A stretch of DNA of 64,000 nucleotides from Qipengyuania sp. YIM B01966 (GTDB taxonomy: Bacteria > Pseudomonadota > Alphaproteobacteria > Sphingomonadales > Sphingomonadaceae), in assembly GCF_016461955.1 (NCBI RefSeq), contig NZ_JADMNM010000001.1:62001-126000 (forward strand), read 5' to 3'. The translations under genes were made by a program, and so were the position numbers. This document shows positions 62,605 to 64,000 of the stretch, in pieces (the first letter of the stretch is position 1; every line of letters begins with the position of its first letter). The notes beneath the pieces are model-generated. The model was not told the DNA's origin. It was given only the letters and a program-made list of their open reading frames with translations, and did not search any database.

Positions 62605-64000
62605 GCGCCGAGCCCGCCGAACGGGTGCCGGTGATCGTCGGCGTGGGGCAGGCCAATGATCGGCCCGACGATCCGGCGGACGGGCTCAATTCACTGGCGC
62701 TGATGGCGGAGGCGCTGGAACTGGCGCAGCGAGATGCCGCCGGCGCAGGCGGCTGGTTGGCCGATTGCGACGCGCTGGCGGTTGTCGGTCAGATCAGCTG
62801 GCCGCAGATCAACCCGGTCGCCGCCAAGCTCACCGCGAGGCTCGGCATGGCGCCCGCCCATGTCGAAGAGACGCTGCCGCATGGCGACAGCCCAGTGCGC
62901 ATGCTCAGCGAGGCGGCCAACCGCATCGGGCGCGGCGAAGCGGTAATTTGCGCAATAGTCGGCGGCGAGGCGCTGCGAACCGCTGGCCAACTCGCGGCGC
63001 GCACGGCCGGGACAGCGCACGATCCGTTACGTCATGCTGCGCATCGCCGCCGGACGGGCTATGCCCAGACCTATGGCCTGACCGTCCCGACCGACATCTA
63101 TCCGCTTTACGAAAATGCCTGCCGCGCCGCGTGGGGCCAATCGCTGGCCGAAGGGCAGGCCGAAAGCGGGGCAATCTGGGCGCAGATGTCCGCGGTCGCT
63201 GCGGTCAATCCGCACGCCTGGCTGCGGCAGGAGCGCACGGCAGACGAGATTGTGGCGCCGGGAGAACGCAATCGCCCGGTCGCTTTTCCCTATACCAAAT
63301 TGCAGGTCGCCAATGCCGCGGTCAATCAGGGCGCGGGGTTCATCGTCACCAGCCTTGCCGAGGCCCGCCGGCGCAAGGTTCCCGAAGAACGGCTTATCTT
63401 CATCGGCCACGGGGCCAGCGCGCATGAGCCGGCCAGCATCCTCGAGCGGCCGGATTTCGTGAGCTCGGCCAGCATGGAGCTGGTCCTGCGCGCGGCACTC
63501 GACCGCAATGGCCTGTCGGCTGACGGGCCGGCGGCGGCCGAGCTCTACAGCTGTTTTCCCTGCGTCCCCAAAATGGCGCGGCGGGTGATCGGCTGGCCGG
63601 TTGACCGGCCGGTAACGGTATTCGGCGGCCTGACCTTCGGCGGCGGACCGATCGGCAATTATATGAGCCATGCCGTCGCTGCGATGGTCGAGCACCTGCG
63701 CGGCACGGATGGGTGCGGCTTGCTGTTCGGCAATGGCGGCTATGCGACCTACAACCACGCGCTGGTGCTGTCCGGGCAGCCGCGAGCCGCGCGCTTCCCG
63801 CAGAATTTCGACGTGCAGGCAGCCGCCGATGCGGCGCGCCGCCCTGCCCCGCCGGTTGACGAGGACTACGCAGGCCCGGCAATGCTCGAGACCTGGACGG
63901 TGCATTACGCCCGCGACGGCAACCCGCGCAGCGCCACCGTTGTTTCGCGCACACCCGCCGGCGCCCGCACGCTGGCGCTGGTGCCGGCTGACGATACGGT
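62601..64000 (+). CDS. Thiolase-like acetyl-CoA acetyltransferase, 3' end cut by the window
   Basis: An open frame from GTG 62601 to the window end, 466 codons so far. 'VPVIVGVGQANDRPDD' at the N terminus, 'TGYAQTYGLTVPTDIYPLYENA', 'FPYTKLQVANAAVNQGAGFIVTSLAEARR' and 'VFGGLTFGGGPIGNYMSHAVAAMVEHLR' match the SCP2/thiolase-like acetyl-CoA acetyltransferase group common in alphaproteobacteria. Family members are about 500 residues, so little is missing. A role in fatty-acid or sterol-like degradation is usual for the group but not shown here. The start overlaps the Crp-like stop. Confidence 0.85.
   Translation, partial: MSAEPAERVPVIVGVGQANDRPDDPADGLNSLALMAEALELAQRDAAGAGGWLADCDALAVVGQISWPQINPVAAKLTARLGMAPAHVEETLPHGDSPVRMLSEAANRIGRGEAVICAIVGGEALRTAGQLAARTAGTAHDPLRHAAHRRRTGYAQTYGLTVPTDIYPLYENACRAAWGQSLAEGQAESGAIWAQMSAVAAVNPHAWLRQERTADEIVAPGERNRPVAFPYTKLQVANAAVNQGAGFIVTSLAEARRRKVPEERLIFIGHGASAHEPASILERPDFVSSASMELVLRAALDRNGLSADGPAAAELYSCFPCVPKMARRVIGWPVDRPVTVFGGLTFGGGPIGNYMSHAVAAMVEHLRGTDGCGLLFGNGGYATYNHALVLSGQPRAARFPQNFDVQAAADAARRPAPPVDEDYAGPAMLETWTVHYARDGNPRSATVVSRTPAGARTLALVPADDT

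Overview
The window is chromosomal DNA from an alphaproteobacterium, most likely a sphingomonad (Sphingomonadales: Sphingomonas, Novosphingobium or Erythrobacter type). The evidence is high GC with GC-rich third codon positions, a class I lysyl-tRNA synthetase, the cell-cycle regulator GcrA, the alphaproteobacterial ATPase-inhibitor zeta family, TonB-dependent receptors, and short palindromic repeats that resemble those I associate with this order. No rRNA, CRISPR array or intact transposase was seen.

Layout. (1) 0-7.5 kb: housekeeping genes (2OG-Fe(II) oxygenase, LysRS-I, SLC13 permease, DinG-like helicase, SixA-like phosphatase). (2) 7.66-14.5 kb: a probable genomic island. A near-perfect copy of the 3' end of tRNA-Ser(CGA) lies 6.8 kb from the real tRNA in the same orientation. 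Between them are a degraded left end, an amber-interrupted HTH gene, and a five-gene tetR-tolC-hlyD-permease-permease efflux operon that has no ATPase. (3) 14.7-18 kb: HspQ, a lone ABC-2 permease, GcrA, a DUF1993-type protein and a spermidine-synthase-like protein. (4) 18-29.5 kb, minus strand: the rimP-nusA-ylxR-infB-(53-aa membrane protein)-rbfA-tdk-M50 peptidase-truB-rpsO block followed by pnp. ylxR and truB each carry in-frame insertions made of palindromic or tandem repeat DNA. (5) 29.5-33.6 kb: an enlarged phage-shock (Psp) locus. pspF is divergent from a sigma-54 promoter that drives a 52-aa secreted or membrane peptide, pspA, pspB, pspC and four more small one-helix/coiled-coil proteins that look like PspB paralogues. 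(6) 33.6-41 kb: SufE, YbaN, thioesterase, leuC, a DNA glycosylase, a 52-aa membrane protein, leuD, quinone oxidoreductase, zeta-BolA-Grx4, a Nudix hydrolase and tRNA-Arg(UCU).

(7) 41-62.6 kb: a TonB-dependent receptor gene broken by an amber codon 56 codons before its natural stop; ppk1-ppx; an eight-gene VirB-type secretion cluster (B1, B2, B3, B4, B6, B9, B10, B11) lacking B5, B7, B8, VirD4 and any relaxase; a small secreted helical-repeat-like protein; a lipoprotein plus large TonB receptor pair; a PhoB-like response regulator with an atypical receiver; a Crp/Fnr-family regulator; and a thiolase-like gene running off the end.

The most interesting pattern is in part 7. Direct repeats of (T/C)GTCA(C/T) at 11-bp spacing, the form of a Pho box, occur upstream of the VirB cluster, between the small secreted protein and the lipoprotein/receptor pair, and upstream of the PhoB-like gene itself. 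With ppk1-ppx next door this suggests a local phosphate-responsive regulon that includes a minimal type IV secretion-like machine. That link is inference from sequence only.
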